Shown here: piece by piece, positions 1 to 6,849 of the stretch | Position numbering within the stretch: position 1 is the stretch's first letter | Layout of the letters: each line of letters opens with the position of its first letter | Assembly: GCA_005879805.1 (NCBI GenBank) | Contig: VBKL01000054.1 | Location: 1 to 49,606 of the forward strand | Length of the DNA: 49,606 nucleotides | Source of the DNA: Deltaproteobacteria bacterium | GTDB taxonomy: Bacteria > Myxococcota > Myxococcia > Myxococcales > 40CM-4-68-19 | Reading direction: 5' to 3' | Notes under the pieces: generated by a model | Database searches by the model: none | The model's input: the letters and a program-made list of their open reading frames with translations, nothing else | What the model was told of the DNA's origin: nothing | Made by a program: the position numbers and the translations under genes

Positions 1-69
1 GAAGACAGAAGCTACCGCGACGGCGGCGAGGACGACGATGCTTGCTGTCAGGACGATCTTCTTCCACAT
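1..69 (-). CDS. Start of an exported protein (truncated by window edge)
   Basis: Only the first 23 codons are visible. They begin with Met-Trp-Lys-Lys and run into an Ala/Val/Leu-rich hydrophobic stretch, which is a typical Sec signal peptide or N-terminal membrane anchor. A GAGGAG ribosome-binding site lies 9 bases before this ATG. A second in-frame ATG at 76-78 abuts that site and is therefore less likely to be the start. The gene follows the secreted-protein gene at 162-2624 on the same strand but is separated from it by a strong terminator. The function cannot be told from what is visible. Confidence 0.7.
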   Translation of the reverse strand, partial: MWKKIVLTASIVVLAAVAVASVF

Positions 70-96
70 GGGAATCATCTCCTCGCAAACTGGAAG

Positions 97-138
97 CCAA
101 AAAGAAGCGGTCGGAGAGCAGGGCGCCCTCCGACCGCT
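97..138 (-). terminator. Rho-independent terminator
   Basis: A perfect 11-bp inverted repeat, AGCGGTCGGAG at 106-116 with CTCCGACCGCT at 128-138, encloses an 11-base loop. Read on the minus strand it is followed by a T-rich run (CTTCTTTTTGG, about 96-106). It lies 24 bases after the stop of the minus-strand gene at 162-2624 and should end that transcript. Confidence 0.85.
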
Positions 139-161
139 GGTACGTCAACGGCTAGCTATCG

Positions 162-2624
162 TCACTGGCGGACGGTGATACCCGTCGCTGGGCTCGTTCC
201 ACCGATGTTGGACTTGACGATGATCGGCTTCGCCGGCGCAATTGCGGGCTCCGGCCCTCCGACCACCGTGATCGTGTAGAGCCCTCCGCCCGTGTTGGTG
301 AACGTCGCGGCCGGCGGGGTGAAGGTCGTACCGTTGATGGTGAGGTACGGCTGCAGCGTGAGCACCACGTTCGGGCTCACCACCGACGACGAAGCGGTGA
401 TGTCGAGCCGCTGCTTGCCGAGACGGTACTGGGCGGAGGTGACGGTCACCGCATCGGGGAGCGGCTGCACGGTGACGGTGGTGAACTCGGCCAGCGAGAC
501 GGCTCCGCCCGTGTTCGTCGCCGTGAGGGTCAGGTTGATGGTGGACGGGAGCACCTGGCCGACCGGCAACACCGGGGCGGTGAAGGTGATGTTCGCCGAC
601 GAGGGGCCCGTCGACGTCACCTGCAGGTTGACCAGCGCCGGCGCACCCGTCTGGACCGCGGTGAACGTGAGGGCCTGCGCCGGGACGTTCGGGTCGGTAC
701 CGGTTACGGGAAGGGTGCCCGGCGCGCCCGAGAAGAGCGTGATGGGCAGCACGTGGTTGACGGTCGGCTGGAGGGCCGCGCTGATGGTGATGGTCGCGCT
801 CGCGCTAGCGGTTCCGCAGGCGTTCGTCGCCGAAAGCGTCGCGGTGACCGGCGAGGTGGCGCCAATCGCCGAGAACACGCCATTGCCGACGTTGTTCGGA
901 GTAACGCTGCCGCTGGAGACGGCCCAGAGCAGGGTGACGGGAGCGGTGCCCGTAGAGCTTCCCGCGAGCGTCACCGTGCCGCCGGCGGCGACGGTGTACG
1001 GACCACCCGCGTTCGCGGTCGGAGCAACGCAGGCCGGGATCGGGATGACGCTGGAAGGCCACGGATTGAGCACGCCGGACACGAGGCCGGTGCTCGAGGG
1101 ATAGCCGCCCAGCGCCAGGAAGTCGATGGTGTTGAAGTTGTTCTCGACGATCGGCGTGCCGGGGAGATTCTCGGGGAAGATGTACTCGATCGAGGGGTTG
1201 CGATACTGGCCGGTGGTGATTCCGTTCGCGGCGAGGAGCGGCGCAGCGGCAGTCCAGGCGCCCTGGAGGACCGCGCGGACTTCGCGAGGCGGCGGCAGGA
1301 AGGTGTTGGCCTGGTTCATCACGCACTGCTTGTCGGGCTTGGCCGGCACGGTCCCGAACGCGGCGCAGGGCGGGCGGAAGCGCCAGCGGCCCTTCACGGC
1401 GCCAGCCGGCGGGCCCGGGTCGGGGAGGATGGTGCCGTAGTCGCGATCGCTGATCGCGCCCGTCAAGGGAGCGAAGTCGACGCCGGACAGATGGACCGTG
1501 CGGGTCTGGTCGGACGTCATGCCTTCGAAGCGCGTCCTGATCACCGCTTCGCCGACGCCGAGCACCGAGAGACCGCCGGTGCCCATCAGGGCGACGTCGA
1601 CCATGATGTAGGCCGGGTTGGTTCCCGGAGCCGTCCAGATGCCCACGTTGTTGGTGATGCTCCAGGCCGCGACGTAGGTGCCCGCCGTGCTGCCGGGAAC
1701 CGGCCACGGACCGGCGGTGGGTGCAGCGGCGTTGTCGGTGACGATGATGCCGGAGAAGAAGATGTAGTCGCCAACTTCGAGCGGCGCTTGCACGTTGGCG
1801 TCCGGAGGCACGCCAAGAAGCCCCGGAACGGTCGGATCGTTCGTGGTGATGGCGACCTGGGGGTTGCCAAGCGGGTCGAGAGGACGCTGCGCCTGGGGGC
1901 AAAGCGGATCGTCAGCCACGGTGCGCGGCAAGCACATCGGGAAGCCGGTTGCCGCCATGATGGTCGGGTTCTCCGGGTCGACGCCGAAGCGGACGTCGGG
2001 CGAGGTGGTGGTCCGGCCGAAGCGGCCGGTAGGATCGTTGATGCGGACGCGAGCGCCCGTCGTCGGGTCACCGAGGACGCCGCCGACGCGGATCTCGCCG
2101 AGGGTCAGGTCGATGAAGTTGATGAACCCGGCGCCGACGTTGAGAGCGTGCGAGGTGATGTTGACGAGGCCGGCGATGTAGAGGTCGGCTCCGCCCGGTC
2201 CTCCCAGGACGCGGTTGCCGACGACGTGGACCTCGTAGTTGATGAGAGGCGCCGGGAGATCGTTCAGCGCCAGGCCGGTCTCGCCGACGGCGCCGTTGGC
2301 CTGCACGCCAGCGAGTCCGTACGGCGCCGGCGCCAGGGCGAACACTTCCTGCCAGAACATCGCGTTCGCGGGGAACAGCACGATCGTTTCCTTGGGAACG
2401 ACGATGGTATGTCCCTGGACCTTGACCAGACCACCGCATCTCGGGCTGGCGGTGCAGGTCGGATCGAGCGTGGCCTCCTGGATCTCGCCGACGATGTCGA
2501 ACTGCGTGGACGCTGGCATCGGCAGCTGCGCGCGCGCCGATCCGGCGGCGAGCATCACCAGCGCCGCGACCGCGGACGCCGAGCGGAATACCATTCCAGT
2601 TTTGAATTCTTTACCGATTTCCAT
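162..2624 (-). CDS. Large secreted protein with C-terminal Ig/PKD-like domains
   Basis: An 820-residue protein of no recognised enzyme family. It starts with a Sec signal peptide of about 32 residues ending near SARAQLP, so it should be exported. The first two thirds are low in charge and rich in Gly, Pro, Thr and Asn, with few Cys. From about residue 535 there is a PKD-like segment (motif NAGGPYTV), followed by further Ig-like beta-rich repeats to the C-terminus. Such domains usually mediate adhesion or surface display. There is no CxxCH motif and no clear C-terminal anchor. The first ATG is taken as the start, although its ribosome-binding site is weak; an internal ATG ten codons later (MVFRSAS) is an alternative. 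The gene has its own terminator, and a weak sigma-54-like element lies about 90 bp upstream. Confidence 0.8.
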   Translation of the reverse strand: MEIGKEFKTGMVFRSASAVAALVMLAAGSARAQLPMPASTQFDIVGEIQEATLDPTCTASPRCGGLVKVQGHTIVVPKETIVLFPANAMFWQEVFALAPAPYGLAGVQANGAVGETGLALNDLPAPLINYEVHVVGNRVLGGPGGADLYIAGLVNITSHALNVGAGFINFIDLTLGEIRVGGVLGDPTTGARVRINDPTGRFGRTTTSPDVRFGVDPENPTIMAATGFPMCLPRTVADDPLCPQAQRPLDPLGNPQVAITTNDPTVPGLLGVPPDANVQAPLEVGDYIFFSGIIVTDNAAAPTAGPWPVPGSTAGTYVAAWSITNNVGIWTAPGTNPAYIMVDVALMGTGGLSVLGVGEAVIRTRFEGMTSDQTRTVHLSGVDFAPLTGAISDRDYGTILPDPGPPAGAVKGRWRFRPPCAAFGTVPAKPDKQCVMNQANTFLPPPREVRAVLQGAWTAAAPLLAANGITTGQYRNPSIEYIFPENLPGTPIVENNFNTIDFLALGGYPSSTGLVSGVLNPWPSSVIPIPACVAPTANAGGPYTVAAGGTVTLAGSSTGTAPVTLLWAVSSGSVTPNNVGNGVFSAIGATSPVTATLSATNACGTASASATITISAALQPTVNHVLPITLFSGAPGTLPVTGTDPNVPAQALTFTAVQTGAPALVNLQVTSTGPSSANITFTAPVLPVGQVLPSTINLTLTATNTGGAVSLAEFTTVTVQPLPDAVTVTSAQYRLGKQRLDITASSSVVSPNVVLTLQPYLTINGTTFTPPAATFTNTGGGLYTITVVGGPEPAIAPAKPIIVKSNIGGTSPATGITVRQ

Positions 2625-2714
2625 GATTAGCCCCGGCGGGGCGTTAGCCCCGAAAGATTTTGGTCCGCCCCCCTGGCGACCGCGACGCGGTCACCTCGGG
2701 CAAGAGCAGCCTTA

Positions 2715-2728
2715 GCAGGAGTCGTTCC
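2715..2728 (-). promoter_or_regulatory. Candidate sigma-54 promoter for the 820-aa secreted protein
   Basis: The minus strand reads TGGAACG-ACTC-CTGC, a GG-N10-GC match with two departures from TGGCACG-N4-TTGC. The predicted start at about 2703 gives a 79-base leader. The rest of 2625-3019 holds no convincing gene. It contains two overlapping dyads of the CGCAA type at 2935-2947 and 2944-2956, about 210-220 bp upstream of the element, and a degenerate dyad (CGCGA-TTC-TCGCC, 2792-2804) centred 70 bp upstream. Confidence 0.35.
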
Positions 2729-3019
2729 AAGGACGCGCGTCGGAGGAATTGTGCGGTGGGAACGGTTCCGCTTGGATATCCTCGACCTCGTCGCGATTCT
2801 CGCCGGGCTGTAAGGCGGACGTTCCGCAGCCATGCATTTGTTTCGGAATCCGGCAGTTGCGTCCGCGCCGACCTACGCCACGTTTGTGATTGGAAAATCG
2901 ATAACCGCGCCGCGCGGTCGTACCGATGGGGTTGCGCAACGATTGCAGTGGTTGCGAAGGAAACGACGATCGTCCTGGCAGGACGTGCGCGAAGGAGCAG
3001 CGCGGGAGTCCCGGGCGCT

Positions 3020-3475
3020 TCAGCGGCCCGCGGTCCCGCTCGACGTTCCTGCGGCGGGAAACACGACGGCGAAAAGATCGCGCTCCTCGACCCTCATGTC
3101 GCGGACGATCTCCTCCGCCAGGGACGCGGCCTTGCGAGCGCGGCGGTAGGGCTCGATCCCGGACCGCTCCGAGCAGAGGGCATGGAGGGTCGCACGCTGC
3201 TGGACGTGCTCCGCGCGCAGCATGTCGAAGCGATAGCGGCCCCAGGAGCCCAGCCTCCACAAGACGGGACGGATGAGCCCCTCTTCGGTGTCGAGGTGCG
3301 CTTCGATACCGAGCACGAGGGCCTCGATCGCGCGCTCCAGCTGCTCCCTATGTGGAGCGGAAACCGGATCCTCCGCCGACAGCACCGTTCCCGCCGCCGC
3401 GCGGACCATCGAGGCGAGCGCGCCGATCCGCTCATGCTGCGCAAGGAGGACCCTCTTCCGGTCGATGTCGCTCAT
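3020..3475 (-). CDS. Hemerythrin-like four-helix protein A
   Basis: A 151-residue, all-helical, cytoplasmic-type protein resembling the hemerythrin/HHE family, which binds a diiron site and senses or carries O2 or NO. Visible ligand-type positions are His14 in LAQHERI, the HxxxE pair in AHLDTEE (about residue 60) and His in AEHVQQR (about 88). The last helix keeps the Glu pair (VEERDLF) but has no His, so a complete diiron site is doubtful. Its ATG overlaps the stop of the upstream paralog (ATGA), implying translational coupling. It is last in a three-gene unit with another hemerythrin-like protein and a USP. Three paralogs occur elsewhere in the window. Confidence 0.75.
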   Translation of the reverse strand: MSDIDRKRVLLAQHERIGALASMVRAAAGTVLSAEDPVSAPHREQLERAIEALVLGIEAHLDTEEGLIRPVLWRLGSWGRYRFDMLRAEHVQQRATLHALCSERSGIEPYRRARKAASLAEEIVRDMRVEERDLFAVVFPAAGTSSGTAGR

Positions 3476-3927
3476 GGCGTTCCTGGCCCGCTGTGGGGTT
3501 TTGCGGACGGCCCGAGCGCCCAGAAGGAGAGGAGCTGCTCCTCTTCCTCGTCCATCTCGGCGAGCAAGGCGCGACCCATGCCCGCGGCGATTTCGGCGAA
3601 GGTGCGCAAGGCCGCCGCGTCGCGCGGACGATGCGAGGGGAGGAGGGAGAGGGTTGCCCGCTGCCGCGCATGCTCGACGTTCATCCGGACGAGGAGCGGC
3701 GCCCCGGTGCCGTCGCTGCGCGCGAAGATGGGCTCCAGCAGATCCTCCTCGTCGAGGAGGTGTTGCGCGAGCGCGAAGCGCAGGGTCGCGAACTGCTCCC
3801 AGAGGATCTCCGCCTCCGACTCGTCGCCAGGCAGCCGTGCGGCCGTGTCGAGCAGCGAATGCACCATCCGGCGGAGCCTCCCGTGCTGGGCGAGGATTTC
3901 TGCCCGCCGCTCTGCATTGCCGACCAC
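3472..3927 (-). CDS. Hemerythrin-like four-helix protein B
   Basis: A 151-residue paralog of the downstream gene, read from a GTG at 3925-3927 preceded at 5 bases by GGAGG. No ATG in frame fits. It shows LAQHGRL near the N-terminus, the HxxxE motif in AQHLLDEE (about residue 56) and VEHARQR (about 85). The C-terminal helix is very acidic (AEMDEEEEQLL) and has no His where the family usually has a second HxxxE. It lies 29 bases after the USP gene and overlaps the next gene by four bases. The role is inferred to be in sensing or protection against O2, NO or redox stress; a structural role without iron is possible. Confidence 0.7.
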   Translation of the reverse strand: MVGNAERRAEILAQHGRLRRMVHSLLDTAARLPGDESEAEILWEQFATLRFALAQHLLDEEDLLEPIFARSDGTGAPLLVRMNVEHARQRATLSLLPSHRPRDAAALRTFAEIAAGMGRALLAEMDEEEEQLLSFWALGPSAKPHSGPGTP

Positions 3928-3956
3928 AGCGACCTCCGGCAGCCTTTCGCTGCGTC

Positions 3957-4376
3957 TCAGTGCGCGACCAGGACGGGTTTGGGGCTGATCTGCGCCAGGC
4001 GATCCGCGATCCCCCCGATCAAAGCTCTCGCGAAACCGCCCTGTCGCCGGCGCCCGACGACCACGAAATCCACATCGGGCGTGGCGGCGAGGTCGGCGAG
4101 CGTCTCCGCCGGCCGTCCGGACGGCATCACGGTGTCCACGCGGATACCTTCGCGGAGATATCGCGACGAGAGCTCGTGGAGCAGCTCGCGCGCTTGCAGC
4201 CGCTCGATGGTTTCCCGCCGCACGGTCTCTCGCGACTCGAAGGGTCCCGGGGACGGAGCCGGTACCACGCAGGCCACGGTCAGCTCCGCGTCCAGCGCGC
4301 GCGCGAGCTCGGCAGCGCGATCGGCGGCGATCCGCGATTCCTTCGAGCCATCGACACCGACCAGGACCTTCTTCAC
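3957..4376 (-). CDS. Universal stress protein (UspA family)
   Basis: A 139-residue single Usp domain. The N-terminus VLVGVDGSKES and the C-terminal block with PDVDFVVVGRRRQGG, then a GGIADRLA and PKPVLV ending, are the family's nucleotide-binding hallmarks (G-x2-G-x9-G type loop). I chose GTG at 4374-4376, because GGAGG lies 5 bases upstream and the other two USPs in the window begin at the same point (M-K/R-x-VLVGVDGS). The longer reading from 4463 would add a low-quality N-terminus. It heads a unit with two hemerythrin-like genes and is divergent from a second USP gene, sharing a control region with it. Confidence 0.85.
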   Translation of the reverse strand: MKKVLVGVDGSKESRIAADRAAELARALDAELTVACVVPAPSPGPFESRETVRRETIERLQARELLHELSSRYLREGIRVDTVMPSGRPAETLADLAATPDVDFVVVGRRRQGGFARALIGGIADRLAQISPKPVLVAH

Positions 4377-4410
4377 GACGTCCTCCGCGGTTCCCTCCCA
4401 CAAGGTGGAT

Positions 4411-4424
4411 TCACGAAACATGCC
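4411..4424 (-). promoter_or_regulatory. Variant sigma-54-like promoter for the USP/hemerythrin unit
   Basis: The minus strand reads GGCATG-TTTC-GTGAA. The -24 GG and N10 spacing are kept, but -12 is GA instead of GC. The predicted start at about 4399 gives a leader of about 23 bases. The first G lies exactly 41 bp from the centre of the dyad at 4459-4471. The same geometry is seen on the other side towards the divergent USP. Confidence 0.4.
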
Positions 4425-4458
4425 GCCCGCTCGCCGGTCGCTGACAAGCCGCGGCCAC

Positions 4459-4471
4459 CGCAAGAGGTGCG
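4459..4471. promoter_or_regulatory. Dyad CGCAA-GAG-GTGCG, putative activator site
   Basis: The dyad is centred at 4465 in the divergent USP intergenic region. It is 41 bp from the GG of the sigma-54-like element on either side (4424 minus, 4506 plus), so a single site could serve both transcripts. Confidence 0.5.
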
Positions 4472-4505
4472 CATCCGGTGCGTGAATTCGTGGCGGACCT
4501 TCGGC

Positions 4506-4519
4506 GGCACGGTTCCTGA
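4506..4519 (+). promoter_or_regulatory. Variant sigma-54-like promoter for the second USP
   Basis: CGGCACG-GTTC-CTGAA has a perfect -24 half with GG-N10-GA. The predicted start is near 4531, 37 bases before the ATG at 4568. The dyad centre at 4465 is 41 bp upstream of the GG. Confidence 0.45.
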
Positions 4520-4567
4520 ACCGCTGGAAAGCGGCAGCGGAAGAGCTGCCCTTACGGAGGTTGCTCC

Positions 4568-4993
4568 ATGAAGAGAATCCTGGTCGGAGTGGACGGATCG
4601 AAGGAATCGCGGGACGCCGCCGCTTACGCGGCCGATCTGGCGCAAGCGCTGGGCAGCCAGCTGCTCGTTGCCAGCATCGCGGACCTTCCGGTCGCGCTCG
4701 CGGCGCCGGAGCTGGTCCAGCGGGCCGCCGAATGGCAGGAGGAGGCCTCCAAGCAGTCCGCTGCCATCACCAAGGAGATCGCGCGGTTCGTGGCCCGCTC
4801 CGGCCTGACGGTCGAGACCCTCGTCGAGGCGGGCCCTCCCGCGGAGACGCTCGCCGAGCTCGCTCGGGCGGGCGACGTCGACCTGGTGGTGGTCGGCCAT
4901 CGCGGGCGCAACGCCATCTCGCGCGTCTTGATGGGCAGCGTCGCCGACCGGCTGGTCCAGATCTGCTCCAAGCCAGTCCTCGTCGTCCGCTAA
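4568..4993 (+). CDS. Universal stress protein (UspA family)
   Basis: A 141-residue single Usp domain starting MKRILVGVDGSKES and ending with a GDVDLVVVGHRGRN block, MGSVADRLV and KPVLVVR. These residues form the ATP/nucleotide-binding fold of the family. A GGAGG site lies 7-8 bases before the ATG. It is about 45-50% identical by eye to the divergent USP at 3957-4376 and to the one at 42345-42761. It appears monocistronic and should be controlled by the sigma-54-like element at 4506-4519. Confidence 0.9.
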   Translation: MKRILVGVDGSKESRDAAAYAADLAQALGSQLLVASIADLPVALAAPELVQRAAEWQEEASKQSAAITKEIARFVARSGLTVETLVEAGPPAETLAELARAGDVDLVVVGHRGRNAISRVLMGSVADRLVQICSKPVLVVR

Positions 4994-5009
4994 GGGGGAA
5001 GCGTGTCGA

Positions 5010-5099
5010 CGCAAGGTTTGCGCGGCCCGGGAGGGGCCTGCAGTTCCTGCATGCGACGCGGCGCCGCGCCCCTCGGTAGGTCGCTGGCGCACCTTTCGC
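5010..5099 (+). promoter_or_regulatory. Tandem dyads plus sigma-54 promoter for the lipoprotein/ccs operon
   Basis: CGCAA-GGT-TTGCG at 5010-5022 and TGCAG-TTC-CTGCA at 5039-5051 are both dyads, with centres 29 bp apart. TGGCGCA-CCTT-TCGC at 5085-5099 gives GG-N10-GC. Dyad centres lie 70 and 41 bp upstream of the GG. The predicted start near 5111 leaves a 26-base leader before the ATG at 5137. Confidence 0.6.
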
Positions 5100-5136
5100 A
5101 AAGCATCCGGCCATCACAGCCATGCCGGGGGCTTCG

Positions 5137-5700
5137 ATGATGATCAGGTACCTGCTCGCCTTGCTCCTCCTTGCCGCCGGATGCCGGCGCACCGAGGTCG
5201 CGCATTACCAGGTCAAGAAGAGCGCCGGACCATCCGCTCTCGCCGTCGCGGGGATGCCCGGTCCGGCTACCGTCCTCACCAGCACGCTCACATGGACGCT
5301 TCCCAAGGGATGGACCGAGACCCGCGCCGAAGGCGTGCGCTACGCCACCTTGAAGCCCGCGGCCCCGGGCAAGGTCGACGTCTCGGTCGTCGTGCTGCCC
5401 GGCCCCGCCGGCGGCGAGCTTGCGAACGTGAACCGCTGGCGCGGGCAGATCGGCCTCGCCGCCATCGACGAGAGGACGCTTCTGAAGGCGCGCAGCTCGG
5501 TGAAGAGCCCCGCGGGCGCCGTGTCCGTCTACGACTTCACGAGCGATGGCGACGGGAAGAGCCGGCTGCTCGCCGCCATCCTCGTCTCCGAGGAGAGCAC
5601 CTGGTTCATCAAGATGCTCGGAGACGAAAACCCCGTCGCCTCGGCCCGAGGCGACTTCCTCCACCTCTTAGGGAGCTTGCGCTTCGATGCCGCGAACTAG
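5137..5700 (+). CDS. Lipoprotein of unknown function, first gene of the cytochrome c maturation operon
   Basis: A 187-residue protein. The N-terminus MMIRYLLALLLLAAGC is a lipoprotein signal with lipobox LAAGC, so it should be lipid-anchored in the periplasm. The mature part is mixed alpha/beta with no CxxCH or other metal motif. It contains a segment typical of small periplasmic domains (WTLPKGWTE near residue 52). The ATG at 5137 is preferred because GGGGG lies 5 bases upstream; an ATG at 5122 also exists. It overlaps the ResB-like gene by 14 bases, so it is probably co-transcribed and may assist cytochrome assembly. That role is inference from position. Confidence 0.7.
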   Translation: MMIRYLLALLLLAAGCRRTEVAHYQVKKSAGPSALAVAGMPGPATVLTSTLTWTLPKGWTETRAEGVRYATLKPAAPGKVDVSVVVLPGPAGGELANVNRWRGQIGLAAIDERTLLKARSSVKSPAGAVSVYDFTSDGDGKSRLLAAILVSEESTWFIKMLGDENPVASARGDFLHLLGSLRFDAAN

Positions 5701-6847
5701 AAACCGCGTCCTGGACGCGCTGACGTCGCTCAAGCTGGCCATCGTCTGCCTCGTGCTCTTGATGGTCCTGGTCGTCGCCTGCACGCTCGCCCAGGTCCGC
5801 ATGGGCGTGTTCGGCGCCGTCAACGCGTACATCCGGACCTTCCTCGTCTGGTGGACCGTTCCGGGCACCTCGTGGACCATCCCCATCTTCCCGGGAGGGG
5901 GTCTCGTCGGCCTGGTGCTCACCGCCAATCTCGTCGCCGCGCAGGCGAAGCGCCTCGAGCTCTCCGTGCGCAAGCTCGGGCTCTGGATCGTCCACCTCGG
6001 CCTCATCGTCCTCTTCGTCGGCGAGTTCGCGACCAGCTTCTTCCAGGTCGAGATGCAGCTCGCGGTGGAGGAGGGGAAGACCGTCGACTACGTCGAGAGC
6101 ACCCGCGACGCCGAGCTCGTCGTCATCGACACCACGGCGGCCGATCACGACGAGGTCTACGCCATTCCCGAGGCGCTACTCGTCCCGGACAGGTTCATCG
6201 AGATCCCCGGCACGCCGCTCTTCCTCAAGGTCAACGCCTTCTACAAGAACTCCGATCTCGCCCGGCGCGGGCCCAACGATCCTCCCTCGCTCGCGACCAT
6301 GGGCATCGGGCCCGAGGTCAACGTCACCGAGGCCGAACCTGGCTCGGGGGACGACCAGCCGAACCGCAAGGCCGCCTTCGTCGAGCCGTTCGCCGGCCCC
6401 AAGAGCTACGGCACCTGGCTGGTCTCCGACGTTCTCGGCGCACCGCAGTCCTTCATCCACAACGGGCGGACCTATTCGCTCTCGCTCCGGCGCCACCGCG
6501 AATACCTGCCGTTCGCGATGACCCTCAAGAAGTTCCAGCACGACGTCTATGCGGGCACCGACATCCCGAAGAACTTCTCCAGCCTGGTGGAGGTCTCGCG
6601 TCCCTCGACGGGAGAGGCGCGCGAGGTCCTCATCTACATGAACCAGCCACTCCGCTACGGCGGCAAGGCGTTCTACCAGGCGAGCTTCGGCAAGAACGAC
6701 ACGCTCTCCATCCTGCAGGTGGTCGAGAACCCGGGTTGGCTCCTGCCGTACGTTTCCTGCGTCCTCGTCGCGCTGGGCTTGCTCGTGCACTTCGCGCTCG
6801 GCTTGCGCCGCTCGGCCGCGCGGCAGAAGGCCGCCCTGGAGGCTTGA
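5687..6847 (+). CDS. ccsB: ResB/CcsB-type cytochrome c biogenesis protein
   Basis: A 386-residue membrane protein of System II cytochrome c maturation, which with CcsA exports heme and attaches it to CxxCH apocytochromes. Hydrophobic segments occur at about residues 14-34, 60-84 and 100-120, followed by a long periplasmic domain (about 120-345) and a last membrane helix near 350-372. The Y-F/Y-Q-A-S-F motif before the last helix (AFYQASFGKN) is typical of ResB. It overlaps the lipoprotein gene and lies two bases before the CcsA gene. The many multiheme cytochromes in the window are its expected clients. The symbol is given by family resemblance; resB is a synonym. Confidence 0.85.
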   Translation: MPRTRNRVLDALTSLKLAIVCLVLLMVLVVACTLAQVRMGVFGAVNAYIRTFLVWWTVPGTSWTIPIFPGGGLVGLVLTANLVAAQAKRLELSVRKLGLWIVHLGLIVLFVGEFATSFFQVEMQLAVEEGKTVDYVESTRDAELVVIDTTAADHDEVYAIPEALLVPDRFIEIPGTPLFLKVNAFYKNSDLARRGPNDPPSLATMGIGPEVNVTEAEPGSGDDQPNRKAAFVEPFAGPKSYGTWLVSDVLGAPQSFIHNGRTYSLSLRRHREYLPFAMTLKKFQHDVYAGTDIPKNFSSLVEVSRPSTGEAREVLIYMNQPLRYGGKAFYQASFGKNDTLSILQVVENPGWLLPYVSCVLVALGLLVHFALGLRRSAARQKAALEA

Positions 6848-6849
6848 AA

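Noticed and set aside
292..1104. Long open frames on the strand opposite to clear genes (for example 753-2630 plus, 20589-21968 minus, 28307-31726 minus extension)
   Set aside because: They are Arg/Ala/Gly-rich or Glu/His-rich shadows caused by high GC at third positions. They lack ribosome-binding sites and recognisable domains, while the overlapping frame encodes a clear family.
2627..2833. 68-codon minus-strand ORF before the secreted-protein gene
   Set aside because: Arg-rich, no ribosome-binding site or motif, and it overlaps the candidate promoter of the downstream gene.
2625..3019. Possible cyclic-dinucleotide (GEMM) riboswitch upstream of the secreted-protein gene, as often found before Geobacter cytochrome genes
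   Set aside because: I looked for the conserved CGCAAAGCC-type core and the GGGUU/ACCGA pattern on both strands here and in other leaders and did not find it.
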